The notes: generated by a model not told the origin, from the sequence alone. DNA of 64,000 nucleotides from Narthecium ossifragum (GCA_963920575.1 OY986967.1:26465384-26529383); one strand, 5' to 3'. Shown: positions 37,901-49,520, counted from the stretch's first letter. Translations and numbers: made by a program.

Positions 37901-40630
37901 TTTAAAGTCACGCGGAAGGTAAAAGGAGGTTTGTGTTGATGCCTTATCAAATTGTTTAGTTGCGTGGACAGTTTAATGTCTTTGTAAGTTGGCTTTCTGA
38001 AAAGGGAGATGATGTGTCTCTTCTTTTCTGTAAAACTTTGTGGGGGGAAACAAGGTTGGAGTGAGAAGGTGATTGAGGAATTGAAAATTAGAGATATTAC
38101 CCTCCCTGCTCTCCCCAAAAGGACAACATAAAATGATTCCTTTTTTATGTACAAATTTTATTTTCTTCATAAATAATTAAACAACAGTTTCTAATATTTC
38201 TATATTCAATTTTAGTTTTCCTGAAAAGTATATTTTCATTAAGGGGAGAGGGAAGGAGGGAGGGAGGGAGTAATATAAGCTTGTGCTAGTCAGGGAATAT
38301 GGAATAAGGTTCTTTAGATGCAATGCTTCAGAGTTGATGACTATGTTAGACCAGTAAAAATTAATGGATAAGAAATGCAGCTATTTATATTGGGTTTGTC
38401 TCAGATCAATTTGGAATTTCTTAAAATACCTGTGTGGTCAAAGGTTTGCAATAATCTTTCAGTGCTCTTTCTTTACATTATCTGGCTAATTATTTGTTAT
38501 TGTTTGGTTAAAGAATTTTAATGAGGTTCTAAGTGCCTCATGTTTAGTACAGATAGGCTGCGTGAGTTTGGGTTAAACCATTGTGATGTTCCTCAAATCA
38601 TGTTGGATGTTTCGATACAGGCATACTTTCATTCTCTCAGATCTAGAGAAGCGAGAAATTTGGAAGAACACTGAGAATTTGCTGGTGGACAACCAAGTCG
38701 AGGCAAGTTTATTAAATTGAATCTGATATCTATTAAAGTGAATTGCATGTGAAAGCATAATATATCAAGTACTTCCAAATTAGTATGCCTAGTGCTTTCT
38801 CTGTTCCAATGTAGCATTGTGAACTGATCTTACATGACTAAGTTGCAAATACCCCTTGCTTTTTCTCAATCACCTGAGCTCTGGATCTGAAGTCTTGTCT
38901 TTGTCATTTTAGCTAATCTACTACTGTAAAGTCTCTCTGTTAACAGTTTTTGTTTTGGGTGCTTCTTGTGTTGTTTTCATCCGGCTCGTTATTACATTGG
39001 GAATTTGGTGCAGTTCAAGGATAAATGTTTTGAATGGGATTACATTCCGAACTCTTTTCCTTTCTATTGGCTATGCACAATAGTTTGCCATATGCTAAAT
39101 TCTTCTTTAGTTGCAGATAAATCTTATGTTCTTTTTCTCACATGTTCAGGTCAGGGAGCATGCTGCAGGAGTCCTTGCAAGCTTAATGAAGGGTGGAGAT
39201 GAAGTTCTATCTAGGGACTTCCGTGACCGAGCACTTGCAGAAGCACAATCAATTCAAAAGATGCGAAAACAGAGGTTAAAATTGTGATTTCCTTGTGACT
39301 TTGGTTTTTCCTCATCATCAATCTCGTTAACAATATTGCAACAGAATGTACATTGTGCTTTGACTTATTCAATTCTCTACAGAAATGATAAATACACAGA
39401 TACTATCTGCTATAATGCTAGTAATGTGCAAAACTTGAATCAAAATAATTACTCATTTGTATGCAAGGTATGCCAACATATTCCACTGGTTCTTAAGGCT
39501 AAACTAACAACAGAGTTGTAAGTGCAGAAATCATAGTTTTGGCCAGTCTCTAGCCTCGATGCATGGTGCTGTACTTGCTTTGGCTGCTTCAGTACTGTCA
39601 GTTCCTTATGACATGCCCAGGTATGCTTGCTTTTGTGGAAGGAATTTGTATACTGGCTAGTATGCATCAAAAAGCTTTTGTATTAAGCTGCTTTTCCAAA
39701 TTGAAATGATAATGGTTACCCAATGCATCAAGCAATGTTTCTTTCTTTTTGAGGATTCTAACTTTTTTTGCCAGAAATATACTTTTTTAGTGTATCTTTT
39801 GCTTCCCTGCTATCATGAGTACTAGACTTTGACACTCACAAATAGCCGTCACAATGTTCGTCATTTCGTTTGAATTCCGTCAATGAAACTTATCCAAAAC
39901 TTTTACTATTCATGATTATATGATTGTGAGATTCATTTTCATCGGGACAAAATCTTGTTATTTCAGCATAATGATAAAACTTCATAGAATGCCTTTTCTT
40001 TTGAGAAATGTAAATATACAATGCTATATCACGTTCTTTCCATAATGCAACAACGCAGGAGCTATTCAATAATCCCCAGAAAAGTGCAAACTGGCTGAAT
40101 AAGACATAGTTTTTAACGTTCTGCTCAGAAAGACCAACATTGCTTTAAATCTCTTTATGTGCGCGTGACATGGTAAAAAAGTGTTGAAGATGGTTTTGTA
40201 ATCATGTATTTGGTTATATCCTATGTCTGAAATGGACTTAACTAGTTGTGTTTATCTTATTCATGAGTGACCTTCTGAGCCCGTAATAACTAGTTATTTA
40301 TCTACTGCAACTCCTTACAGTTGGCTTCCTGATCATGTAACCTTGCTTGCCCGGTTCATCCGCGAACCATCTCCTGTGAGATCTACTGTAACCAAAGCAG
40401 TGGCAGAGTTCAGGCGAACCCATGCTGATACTTGGAACATCCAGAAGGATTCATTCACCGAAGAGCAATTAGAGGCAAGCCCACAAATCACCCATTCTTC
40501 TGCTGTGTTTCTTTTGTTTATCAGCTTATTTCCAAAAAAAATCAGAGTTCTTGCTGTAATAGGCATATTGATATATTCATACTTGCAGGTTCTCGCCGAT
40601 ACATCATCCTCTTCTTCGTACTTTGCATAA
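19908..40630 (+). CDS. PA200: Proteasome activator subunit 4 (PA200/Blm10)
   Basis: 35 coding exons, 5445 nt, 1814 aa: 19908-20068, 21147-21249, 21370-21482, 23039-23161, 25116-25217, 25304-25469, 28096-28212, 28315-28382, 28463-28564, 28653-28869, 29026-29259, 29344-29471, 29584-29701, 29924-30142, 30221-30370, 30471-30547, 30635-30852, 31504-31720, 31793-31872, 32005-32122, 32217-32387, 32872-33040, 33118-33161, 33256-33298, 33393-33538, 34187-34281, 34483-35381, 35898-36173, 36256-36351, 37205-37383, 38621-38702, 39150-39274, 39528-39620, 40321-40474, 40589-40630. The product is a HEAT-repeat solenoid that caps the 20S proteasome without ATP or ubiquitin. The start MHLYNAWLPPPVAEETRR and the end LADTSSSSSYFA are family hallmarks. 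The C-terminal YFA corresponds to the gate-opening HbYX tail, with Phe at the usual Tyr. Introns 31 and 34 use GC donors. Introns hold several small transposons. Length matches plant PA200. Confidence 0.95.
21851..22500. repeat. Tandem duplications in PA200 intron 3
   Basis: A 265-bp unit is present twice, about 21971-22235 and 22236-22500, with only a few differences (GACTCATCATAGAGTATATA starts near 21978 and 22243). Just upstream is a more diverged repeat of about 74 bp (GGCTAGG..ATCTGA at 21851 and 21925). Confidence 0.88.
26667..26859. mobile_element. Foldback MITE with CACTAC ends in PA200 intron 6
   Basis: The 193-bp element starts CACTACC and ends GTAGTG. Its halves pair along most of their length: CTTTGGTGAAAGATT near each end and AACTTGCCTCAA...GTGAATTCAA inside. 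The ends resemble CACTA-type transposons, but a clean 3-bp duplication is not visible. The transcript would form a strong hairpin. Confidence 0.65.
27724..28014. mobile_element. GC-rich hAT-like MITE with 8-bp target duplication
   Basis: A 275-bp element (27732-28006) has 13-bp perfect terminal inverted repeats CATGGATTGCCGT, flanked by ATTGAGCT on both sides (27724-27731, 28007-28014). Eight-base duplications point to the hAT superfamily. Inside are many GTGCCGGCACGG-type words and an AAG trinucleotide run. The many open frames here are low-complexity artefacts. Confidence 0.78.
29736..29953 (+). repeat. 112-bp tandem duplication spanning PA200 intron 13 / exon 14 junction
   Basis: GCAAGCTGTTTGATTG starts at 29736 and again at 29848. 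Each copy runs through the splice acceptor region into SLKKISKFIN-coding sequence. The downstream copy holds the working acceptor (TGTCTTAG, exon at 29924). In the upstream copy the matching site reads TGCCTTGG, so it is not a usable AG at that position. Confidence 0.85.
33539..34186 (+). other. Pyrimidine-rich insertion in PA200 intron 25
   Basis: About 33620-34060 is strikingly GC- and CT-rich compared with neighbouring introns and is open for 178 codons in a frame different from exon 25. No family is recognised and no terminal repeats or target duplication were found, so it may be a transposon piece or captured DNA. Confidence 0.35.
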
Positions 40631-40721
40631 TTTACGAGAGAAATTGGAAATTTAAGAGTGAAATTTGTATTGCTAAGAACGACAGTTGTATAATTTAATT
40701 TTTTTTCCCATTTTCCAATAG

Positions 40722-40727
40722 AATAAA
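40722..40727 (+). terminator. Polyadenylation signal of PA200
   Basis: AATAAA 92 bp after the stop codon at 40628-40630, inside the 134-bp gap to the convergent MYB80 stop. Transcripts of the two genes must therefore overlap or end very close together. Confidence 0.55.
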
Positions 40728-40764
40728 GCCAGTTTTACGAATTATTTCCTACTGCATTTTATTT

Positions 40765-41947
40765 TTAGACAATAGGATTCATCAAGTCATCAGATAAATC
40801 CCACAGAACACATTCGGAGTTGAATATAGAGGTGTTGCATTTTCTCCCAGCCTTACCACCCTCGGCTTCCTCCCCGTCATCGTCCTCGCCCTTCTCGAGG
40901 AACCTACTACCGTGCTGCTCTGCAACGCCGCCGGTGCATGTGCTTCCCGTGCACACGCTCTGACTCCATGCCGAGCCCTCGCCGTCATTAGCGTATGATG
41001 GGCCTTCATATCGGAATGTCTCGGCTGCTGGTGGGTACATGCTGCATGCTCCGGCGACGCCACCGGGTGGATCTCCGGTAGAGCCTATCATGTCCCAAGT
41101 CTTGTTTGCGCCATGATCAGTGTTAGGCTCTTGCATAATGGCCCTAGAGAGCCCTAGTGTGATCTTCTGTATGGTGTCGTCCTTGTCGATGGTGTTGGGG
41201 TTCATGGCGGCATAGCCCATGCCGGCGGCACCGCCATTGTGCGGCGGTGCTGGACTAGCCAAGTCGATGCGTTTCTTGGTGAGAAGGTGGAGCATCTCAT
41301 CCTTGAAGCAGCCGAGGGCGGCCTCAGCCAGGTGGGCCACCTGGGGCGGGGCGAGGGTGGTGGCTATCTCAGCCATGAGGTGGGAGAAGGGCTTGTGGGT
41401 CACCGGGTCTATCCCCATGCCGGAGAGCTTCTTCTTCAGTTTAGTGTTCCAGTAGTTCTTAACGTCGTTGTCCGTCCGGCCAGGCAACTGTCCTGCTATC
41501 AGCGACCACCTGTTGATTTGATTCCAAATTGTGAGCTCTTTGTGCTACAACATATATCATCACAGAAGTAAGGAGAAGTGTTCTGCCTGTTTCCGACGAC
41601 GGAGTGCAACTTCACGATTGTCTGCTCTTCGGAGTCATCGAACTCGCCATGCTTTAGATCTGGCCGGAGATAATTCGTCCACCGGAGCCGGCAACTCTTT
41701 CCACACCTCTGCAATCCTATATACATTGTGAAATAAAAAATACAAGTACAAATTAGGAATCATACACTACTGGTACAGGACTGTTTAGAAGAATATACAG
41801 AGAAAGATAGATACCAGCATTCTTGGGAATGAGACGCCAATTACGAGTGCCATGTTGGGCTATGTACGAGGAGAGCTTGCTGTCTTCTTCAGGGGTCCAC
41901 TGCCCTCTCTTCACATTGTCCTTCTCACAGCATGGAATCCTTCCCAT
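40765..41947 (-). CDS. MYB80: R2R3-MYB transcription factor MYB80 (tapetum and pollen development)
   Basis: Three exons: 41947-41815, 41716-41587, 41509-40765; 1008 nt, 335 aa. R2 has Trp at 17, 37 and 57. R3 has Phe70 in place of the first Trp and Trp at 89 and 108, as in the family. The start [17 protein letters not shown] and the block after R3 ([20 protein letters not shown], then [17 protein letters not shown]) identify the MYB80 (formerly AtMYB103) clade, which controls tapetal cell death and pollen wall formation. The acidic, Gly-rich C-terminus ends [12 protein letters not shown]. Exon 2 must end ...GNAG-type VGN-AG to complete Arg88, and the next two bases are GC, so intron 2 (41586-41510, 77 nt) is GC-AG. 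It is convergent with PA200. Confidence 0.93.
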
Positions 41948-42148
41948 CTTTTTAGCCTCTCTTATCTCTTATCTCCTTTGCTTTGGAACCCCCGAGACCT
42001 ATAATACTAGGACTAGCTCCTTGTTGGGAAAGAAAAAGGCTAAAACTATGGCTTAAGGTGCTCAAGACTAGCTTTTCTTATTGCCATTCTCATTGTCTTT
42101 TCTAGTGTGTGGGTGAGAAGTTATTGTGAAGAAAATCCATGGGTATGT

Positions 42149-42160
42149 GTTTATATATTT
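42149..42160 (-). promoter_or_regulatory. Candidate TATA box of MYB80
   Basis: Reads AAATATATAAAC on the minus strand, about 205 bp upstream of the ATG. A second weaker candidate (TATTATA) lies near 41999. Confidence 0.35.
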
Positions 42161-42297
42161 GCATAACAGAGGGTGAGGTGAGTGGGTTCACGTGTGGGTG
42201 CATGGCGGCCTGAGCTGCATGATTTCCATAAAGAATTCAACGATTGCTGAGGGTGTGAGGCTTGGGCAGGTGGCTCACCCACAAGATGCCTGGTCAA

Positions 42298-42300
<3 letters not shown>

Positions 42301-42350
<50 letters not shown>
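42301..42350. repeat. (CT)25 microsatellite upstream of MYB80
   Basis: Fifty bases of pure CT, i.e. GA repeats on the MYB80 sense strand, about 355 bp upstream of its ATG. Such GA tracts can bind BBR/BPC factors; also likely polymorphic in length. Confidence 0.95.
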
Positions 42351-42351
<1 letters not shown>

Positions 42352-42947
42352 GTTCTATGAGGTATGGCACTTGTTGACTACTTACAAAATAAAGTCAGAA
42401 AACAAAGAAGTTGGTATAGAATAGTTGGGTGATTTAATTTGTGCAGTTGGTCACACAAAAATTTAGCTTAATCTATTATATTAGTATAATCATTTGTAAT
42501 CTATGATCCTAACTTGCATTATTTCGCCTCCTCCTGTAAATTTCAGATCAGAAGAATACATATATGAGCAGCAACAGGAAGTATGGAACTTGTTTGGCAA
42601 TTATGCCTTGTTATAGTAATCCCAAAGATGGCAGGGACTCTTTGCCAGAGCAAAAAAAAAAAAGCGAAACAAGAAAAAATTCCTGTTATTGGGCTTTAAT
42701 TCAGAAAGAAAGTTCATGAGGATGCTAATTTATAACATACCAAGCTTTTAATACAAGGGTTCTAATCTCAAGAACGTTCTTGAAGCTTTTGATGAGTATT
42801 GCCCCAATTTTTCCCAATTTTTGAAGATATTGTATTGATGCAAAGTTATGTTACAAGCTCACTGCCACTAAAAAAACCTCTTGTTCTATTATGGGCCACA
42901 CTAACCTAACCTTAGGCAACGGCAGCCTTTCAAGAGTATCATGACTC

Positions 42948-45429
42948 TTAGTGCAGCTTCTCACTAATAAGTCCTTCAACTGACCCAACCAATGCTATCA
43001 GGCTAACAAGCAAGCATACAAGGCTGAAGCCCTGGAGAATCACCCATTTCCTAGTCCAAGCACCTATCTTTTTCTGTAGAAAGTACATCTCTACTGGGAA
43101 ATAGATGGCCAGGGGCCAAAAGTTTAAGGCACCCAGCAACCCCAGAACTTGGTTGAAGTAAGGGAAGAGCATTGCTATCCCTGTTGTGGATGCAACATAC
43201 AAGGATCTGAAGCATAGCCTGAAAAGATTCAGTCTGTATGGTGGTAGGAATGGAACTTGGATGGTGTAGAGTTTATTTACAAAGGCACTGTTGGGAAACC
43301 TCTCTGCGAAACATCTGTCAAAGAATGCAAACACTGGCTGGCTGTACACCTACAAGATCAAAAGAAGTTATTGCGAAACTACACGGTAGATCCAAATGTT
43401 AGAAGATCCTAAGGTAGGAGGACTAAAGAGCTGTGTTACTGAAGAGTATACCTGATATCCTCCAACTAGATGAAGAACAATGCAGGCATTGGCAAAGTCG
43501 ATGAGCCAAAATGGCTCGTAGAAGCCAAATCCGGTCAAGAGATTTCCCGGTGTTGCGTTCCCAAAGGCCGCATATCCGAAGCAACCACAGCAGAGGTAGA
43601 AGAATGTAGTGATCAGTATAGAAATCATTGAGGCTTTCTTCATGGTCTGGTTTTCTGCTGGAGGGGACTTCAGAGTATCCTACAATCACAAGAGTTTGAT
43701 TTAAATTAGCCTTACAGTAGTCAAGAGATTTTATGAGTCTAATTAGAAATTACTTGTCAGAATCTTGATGGCTAAATTGTTACATAGATCAACTGCCTGA
43801 CATATGTAGTACCTGTATCTCTAAGAGAATTATAGAGTAAGGGTATGCAAAGGCTATGTCTCCAAGTGCTTGAGCTACTCGCCAAACTTTCTTAGGTATT
43901 GTGGTTTCTGGAACCCCTCCAATACTTCCCTTTATTGTTCCATTCCCTGAAACAGTAATCTAAGTTAGGCCCTATTTATAAGACTCCACTAGAGCAGTAA
44001 GACACTTATCCAAGAAACAAGCTGATCATTTTTAGACTTTTCTAGAATAGAATACTGTTCCATGCTAAGGATCTGGCTAACCAAGTAATCCTTTCTTTAG
44101 CAAAGAACACATAGCAATTGGTTCTTGATGTTTCCATGATAGTATACAATGTTAAGAACATCTTTTTATCTTGCTATGCTTGTATCTTTGCAAAACCACC
44201 AATCAAGGCTCTTGAAGAAAGTTGTAATCAATTTAGTAAACTAGAACACATCTGCTGCTTCAAAAACATAATAAAAATTTGAGACATGAAGGTTTAGACT
44301 AACATAAGTCAGAACAAAGGTGAATTCCAGTCCAATTTAATGAAGTTATGCTGCCAAAAATACTAGGAAAACTGCCTTCTCCTTTTAACTTCTCCTTTTA
44401 ACAGAACAACTGAATCTATGGTTCAAAGATACATAGCTACATCTAGCTGTATTTTCCTAGAAACACATTTACGTCCTTTAACAGAGCCAAACTTACTGTT
44501 AACTTGGAAACACAACAGAAGGTAGTACCTATCACATTGGCAACACCGAGGCCGAATCCAATGGAAGAGTAACAGAAGGACATGAGTGCCGCCAGAGCCG
44601 AGAGCCACTCCATGTTATGGAAATCAGGTATCTGAGAGAAAACCAACTGAACAGCCCCAAAGAACAGCATAGAGAAAGCACTCCCATATGAGCATGGAGC
44701 CTGGTGCCCTTCTCTGTGATAACAGTCAGATCTCTGAATTGCCCTGCAAAAAACAGTAGCCAATTGAACAAATTCTCCCCATCAAATCAAGACCACCATT
44801 TTGCAAAGTTGCAATCTTTCAGAATTCACTGTCAATTATGCTTTGAAGTAGTGAGATTACCTCATGCTGATAGAAGTGGTGATTGTATAAGCAATAGCAC
44901 ACCCATACAGGCTCAGTAATTGGAGAAATCCACAAGCCCATGTATGCTTTTCACCTAAACTATCAATCATCAAGAGCTAATGGAGGGCAGTTGATCCAAG
45001 AATACAAAAGAAGGTGTGCCAGTGCTACCTAAGTTCAATCTAACAGCATCCATATAGGAATAGTTCCTGGTTCCAGTCACAGGATGAGGAGTCCTGTAAC
45101 AATCCGAGAGCAGGAAGGCAGACACATAGGTGACCACAGCAAAGCCAAGCATGCAGGCGGGGCCGGCGATCCAGCCCAGTTGCGCCATGCTCCACGCCAG
45201 CGACAGCACGCCGGAGCCGATCACAGCCGTGATGATGTGCGCCAGGGCGGTGCGCAGCGTCCCTGATTGAATCAAAGAACTCAAGATAGTGTCTGCATGG
45301 TGAGCAAACATATGTAAACAAGCAATTTGGAGAACATGGTCTTGAAGGAATACCAGATCTTCGAGTTCGCCCGTCGTCATCAAGATCAAATGAACCATTG
45401 GCCAACTCAAGTGAGTCATGAACCCCCAT
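42948..45429 (-). CDS. AAP: Amino acid permease (AAP family), copy A
   Basis: Seven exons: 45429-45354, 45262-45029, 44954-44861, 44743-44529, 43946-43813, 43679-43452, 43349-42948; 1383 nt, 460 aa. AAPs import neutral and acidic amino acids with protons at the plasma membrane. Seen: short acidic N-terminus (LDDDGRTRRSG), first helix with HIITAVIGSGVLSLAW (34-49), SDCYRTPHPVTGTRNYSYMDA, IQRSDCYHREGHQAPC, ALGDIAFAYPYS, CCGCFGYAAFGNATPGN and C-terminal GLISEKLH. Length is about normal. The last four exon sizes (215, 134, 228, 402) and exon 3 (94) equal those of copy B, so the two are tandem duplicates. No frame damage; likely functional. Confidence 0.93.
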
Positions 45430-45483
45430 TGCGTGCTCAAAAGGAGAAGAGCGGTTACCAGTACGAAATGTAGATCGATGGCC

Positions 45484-45490
45484 TTATATA
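45484..45490 (-). promoter_or_regulatory. TATA box of permease copy A
   Basis: CTATATAAGG on the minus strand, about 57 bp before the ATG at 45429, implying a very short 5' UTR. Confidence 0.5.
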
Positions 45491-45494
45491 GGAG

Positions 45495-47220
45495 ACGGGT
45501 AACTCTTTTTGTAGATTTCTATTGGCTGATCACAAAGATGAATAAATAGATAAAAATATGGATAAAGCTAGATATAGATAAAAGATAAATTACTTTTTAC
45601 TGACGTCAACTAATTACTCGATAATCCAATATCCTAATTCGATCTCCTACGTTAATCCCACAAAAAAAATTCTTTTCGAATTTTAAGAAGATGTATGTTG
45701 CTATAGACTTATAGGAGTGGAACAAGAGAAATCAAATCCACTGGTTTGGGTAACCTTCCATCACTAGGGAGATATCCACATGAACCACATCAATTAATTT
45801 AATTGATTTGGCTTTATGAGCATTGGATCTAGCCCATAAAAAAGCTGACACTTTCAAACAATTCAAACAATCATTCGGACCATCATCTTCCTGCTGGCTT
45901 GCTTTTTAAGGCCACCTTTGTTTCAGCCGAGAAAAGGGGCACAGTCCCCGGAGGGGTTGGATAAACTTATTTTATTTTATGAAAAAAAAAAGCAAAAAAA
46001 TGTGATAATGAGATTATGATTATAAGTGAAATTTTTATTGTTCTACATGGTGAAAGAATGTCCTAGGTGGAGCCTATGTGACGCCTATGTAACATGATAA
46101 TCGTAGGTTGAGGGGTTTAGTGGAAGGAGTTATTGGATGATTTTTGGAGTGAGAGTGATGATTGGTATGAGGCACAACTAGTCCGTATATATTATATAGA
46201 AAATTGGTACAGGAATATCATTGATTTATCCCTTTCATGTCCATTAAAATGAAAAATCTCTAGTTACGATACGGTGAAATCATCGAGTAGATCGCAATAG
46301 CATATCCAATTACAATCCAATCATTATAATATTATCTTTAGTTTGCCCATCAAATGTGAGATAAATCTCATGAAACATTAGCAGGGGCTTCTCAATACTA
46401 TTCTGGATTGGTTTGGAGAGATGGATGAGTACGTGATTATTGGTATACATGTGAGGGGTGGTCTCCAGCTATGGATTTTAGAGGGGCAGACCGCAGACAT
46501 AGATTCTCCTGTCTCTAGCCGTCACAACCTGGAAAAGGCCAGACTATATGAATAGACGTGTATGTCTTGTGTTGCGACGAATGTGATCTTTAGCACTTAA
46601 AAATCTCCTCAACTTGACCACTCACTCATATGCACTGTGATGGTCTTGGGATGATCTGAGCCTAAATTTTGGGGGTGTAATAACCGAGATCCACCAATCA
46701 GGCGTGAGATGAGATCTCTCTATCATTAATGCTATCAAACACAGAGAATAAAATCATCTACATAAACCATTTCATAAAAAAAGTAAAATCTTATTTTATT
46801 TTCTTCAGGGCGGTGGACTTGGATCTTACTTAATCTGAAGATCCGGATAAATAACAAGTATTTATTGGTATTATTATTTGATTTGGGCTTTTTACGTATA
46901 TATTCTTCTAAAAAAGACACAATTGTATATATATTCCTTTCAAAATTCTCTTTATCATGTACATGCCTTTGCGAAATAAATCATTTCATAAAAAAAGATG
47001 TGATTACTTTGAATAAAAATGACCAAAATACCTTTACAATTCTTCGGATTAAGTATGCAAAGCGGCTGTTTAAGAGGAAATTATTTCAAATACTCATGAA
47101 ATAAATATGGTTTTGCGCATATGATAATTTCTAGTTATCATTTTACATCTTTCCCATTTAATTTTTTTAAAATTTTACTCATAATGTAGCATAATAATCA
47201 CTTTATTACCCTTATAAAAT
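45495..47220. other. Intergenic, no gene seen
   Basis: AT-rich spacer upstream of permease A, including simple A/T runs. No coding frame with recognisable similarity and no element ends that I could pair, apart from the direct repeat TACTCATAATGTAG at 47176 that recurs at 49666 beyond the LINE. Confidence 0.4.
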
Positions 47221-47221
47221 T

Positions 47222-49520
47222 TACAGTGGGAGTTCTTGGAGAGGGCCCTGAGGAAGATGAACTTCCCAGTAGCTTGGGTGGGCTGGGTTATGTCTTGCGT
47301 ACGAGGTCCACGGTTTGCCTTCATTGTCAATGGCCGAGTGCATGGACATATCTCCTCCAGTTGCGGGCTGAGGCAGGGAGATCCGATGTCGCCGTACTTA
47401 TTCTTGGTGGTGCAGGAGGTGTTGTCTAGGATATTGAAGTGTCCAGGGTCTGAGCTGGTAGGGTTGAACCTCCGGCGGCCGGATTTCAAGCTGTCACACT
47501 TACTTTATGCGGACGACTGCCTTTTCTTCACTCGTGCTACTTGTGTAGAGGCTCGACGGCTCAGGCAGAAGCTATGGATGTTTCATACGTTGTCCGGACT
47601 GGAGATGAACCCGGTGAAGTCAAATATTATGTTCTCTAAGCGGGTGTGCGATAGTAGGAGGGCTGCGGTGTCTAGAATCTTGGGAATTGCTGAGAACGGG
47701 GATTGTTGGACCTATTTGGGGGTGCCCCTGTGTGCAAGAAGGCTGCGGAAAGCGGATTTTTCAGGTGTCATAGATAAGATGGTTGCTAGAGTTCTAGCGT
47801 GGCAAGGCAAGAGGATTTCGGAGGCGGGGAGAGTCACTCTACTCAAGTCAGTATTGCAGCCAATCCCGGCTTTTCTTATGGCAACTACAGATATTCCGGT
47901 GGCAGTCTTGAAGCAAATGGAGGCTGTCTGTCGTGGTTTTCTATGGGAAGGTAAGCGATCAAGCTTGACTAATGTGGCTTGGGACGTAGTGTGTGCACCT
48001 AAGGAGCTGGGTGGTCTGGGCGTTAGACGATTCCGCTTGTGGCAAAGGGCCATAAGGATGAATCGTATGGCAGCCTTTTTAGAAGAGAAGCCAAACATTT
48101 GAACAAAGATGGCCAGAGCGAAGTATGACTGGGAGGGTAAGCTTCCTTCGGGGAGGATTGTGCAGAGGGCATCGGTTCACTGGAAGGAGTTATGCTATGC
48201 TGCGGATGAGCTGAGGTTGGATGTTAGGTGGCAACCAGCCAAGTCCAGTTCGGTGGGTATCCTACATGATGCTTGGATCCTCGACGAGCCCCTGAGCATG
48301 AAGCCTTCGCTATTCAATAGCAATAGCTTGACTGATGATCTGGTGGTGGGGGATTTGATGGAGGATGAAGTCTGGGACGGAGATGCAGTCAGGTGGATCT
48401 TCCACCCGGAGCTTGCTGATCAGGTCATGAAGATGGAGATCCCGCCCATTGAAGGTGATCGGTGCCGCTGGTCATATAGCCCTGATGGGAAGGTGTCCAC
48501 TGCCGCTGCCTACTATTCTCTGTGGAGAGAGCACGATGGATGGGGGACGTCGGAGGATGGCGATCCATGGGGGTGCCTTTGGCGGATCCGAGCAGGGCCT
48601 AGGGTCAAGCATTTTCTCTGGAAGGTGATGCATGGAAAGATGGCCGTAAGAGATGCATTGTGGCGGGCGGGGATCTCGCCGGACAAGGAGTGCCCGCGTT
48701 GTGGCCTGGGGTCGGAGATGTTGGATCACGCGCTGGTTGAGTGTCGCTTCGAGCAGGAGGTGCTTGCAATACTGACTGGGCATCGACAGGTCGATGGTCC
48801 ATGGCAGGCGGAAGAGGTCTGTGCGCTACTGGCCGGGCCTTCCTCACGTGCCGGTGTGGCGGAGTTGAAGACAAAACTTTGTTATGGAATGTGGGAAATT
48901 TGGAAAGATCGGAACGCCATTGTGAAGAAGCGATGGTGGTAATGAGGAGAGCAGGGCGGCTGGCGGGTGAGCTATGGCGCCATAAATCAGAGGTGCCAAG
49001 GGAAGCCAGCGAGCGGAGGCCAGGGCGGCATGATCCGGTGATTCAGGTCGATGCGTCGAAGGACCCATTGACGGATGTGTGTGCAATAGGAGCTGTTGAG
49101 GTAGGGAAGGATGATTGTCCGGTTTGGGCGAAAGGATGTCCTGTGCGGGCGGGCTCGGTGCTGGCCGCGGAGATGCTAGCGATTAGAGAAGCCATGAGCG
49201 CTGCGTTGGGGAAAAGAATGGCGCGGGTGATCATCGAATCCGACTCACTTCATGCGGTTGACATTCTGAATGGCAGGCGGGCGTAGCCAGCTGAAGTGGA
49301 CAGCATCCTCAGAGAGGTGTGGTTTCTGGCTATGAAAATGAAATATGTCATGTTCATTTATATACCTAGGACTCTTAATAGCAAAGCCGATGGGCTTGCT
49401 AAGTGGTGTAGGCAAGCTCAGGCTGTTTTTGAATGGTCCCCTGATAGAGGGCCATTGAGATTCTGAGATCCGGTTGTATAGGAAATAGCCTACGGGCTCA
49501 ATTAATCAAAAAAAAAAAAA
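47222..49520 (+). mobile_element. 5'-truncated, dead LINE (L1-type) with RT and RNase H
   Basis: The coding remnant has reverse transcriptase motifs GLRQGDPMSPYLF and YADD (about 47365-47515) and a zinc-knuckle-like zf-RVT region (HFLWKVMHGKMAVRDALWRA, CPRCG, about 48610-48710). A plant-type RNase H follows (VDASKDPL, AEMLAIREA, IESDSLHAV, then NSKADGLAKW). The endonuclease and start of RT are missing, as usual for incomplete reverse transcription. It is broken by TGA at 48100, a frameshift near 48880-48940 and TAG at 49284. It ends GGGCTCAATTAATC plus 13 A (49508-49520). Its GC-rich coding stretch stands out from the surroundings. No clear target duplication adjacent. Confidence 0.9.

Noticed and set aside
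38690..38703. GT donor CAA|GTCGAG for PA200 intron 31
   Set aside because: It is a poor match to the donor consensus and would drop two residues (VE) of a conserved stretch; the GC donor AG|GCAAGT fits perfectly, though minor use is possible.
44970..45440. 156-codon frame reading through the permease A exon 1/2 region
   Set aside because: It reads through intron 1 and past the exon 2 donor; the spliced model gives the known AAP N-terminus.
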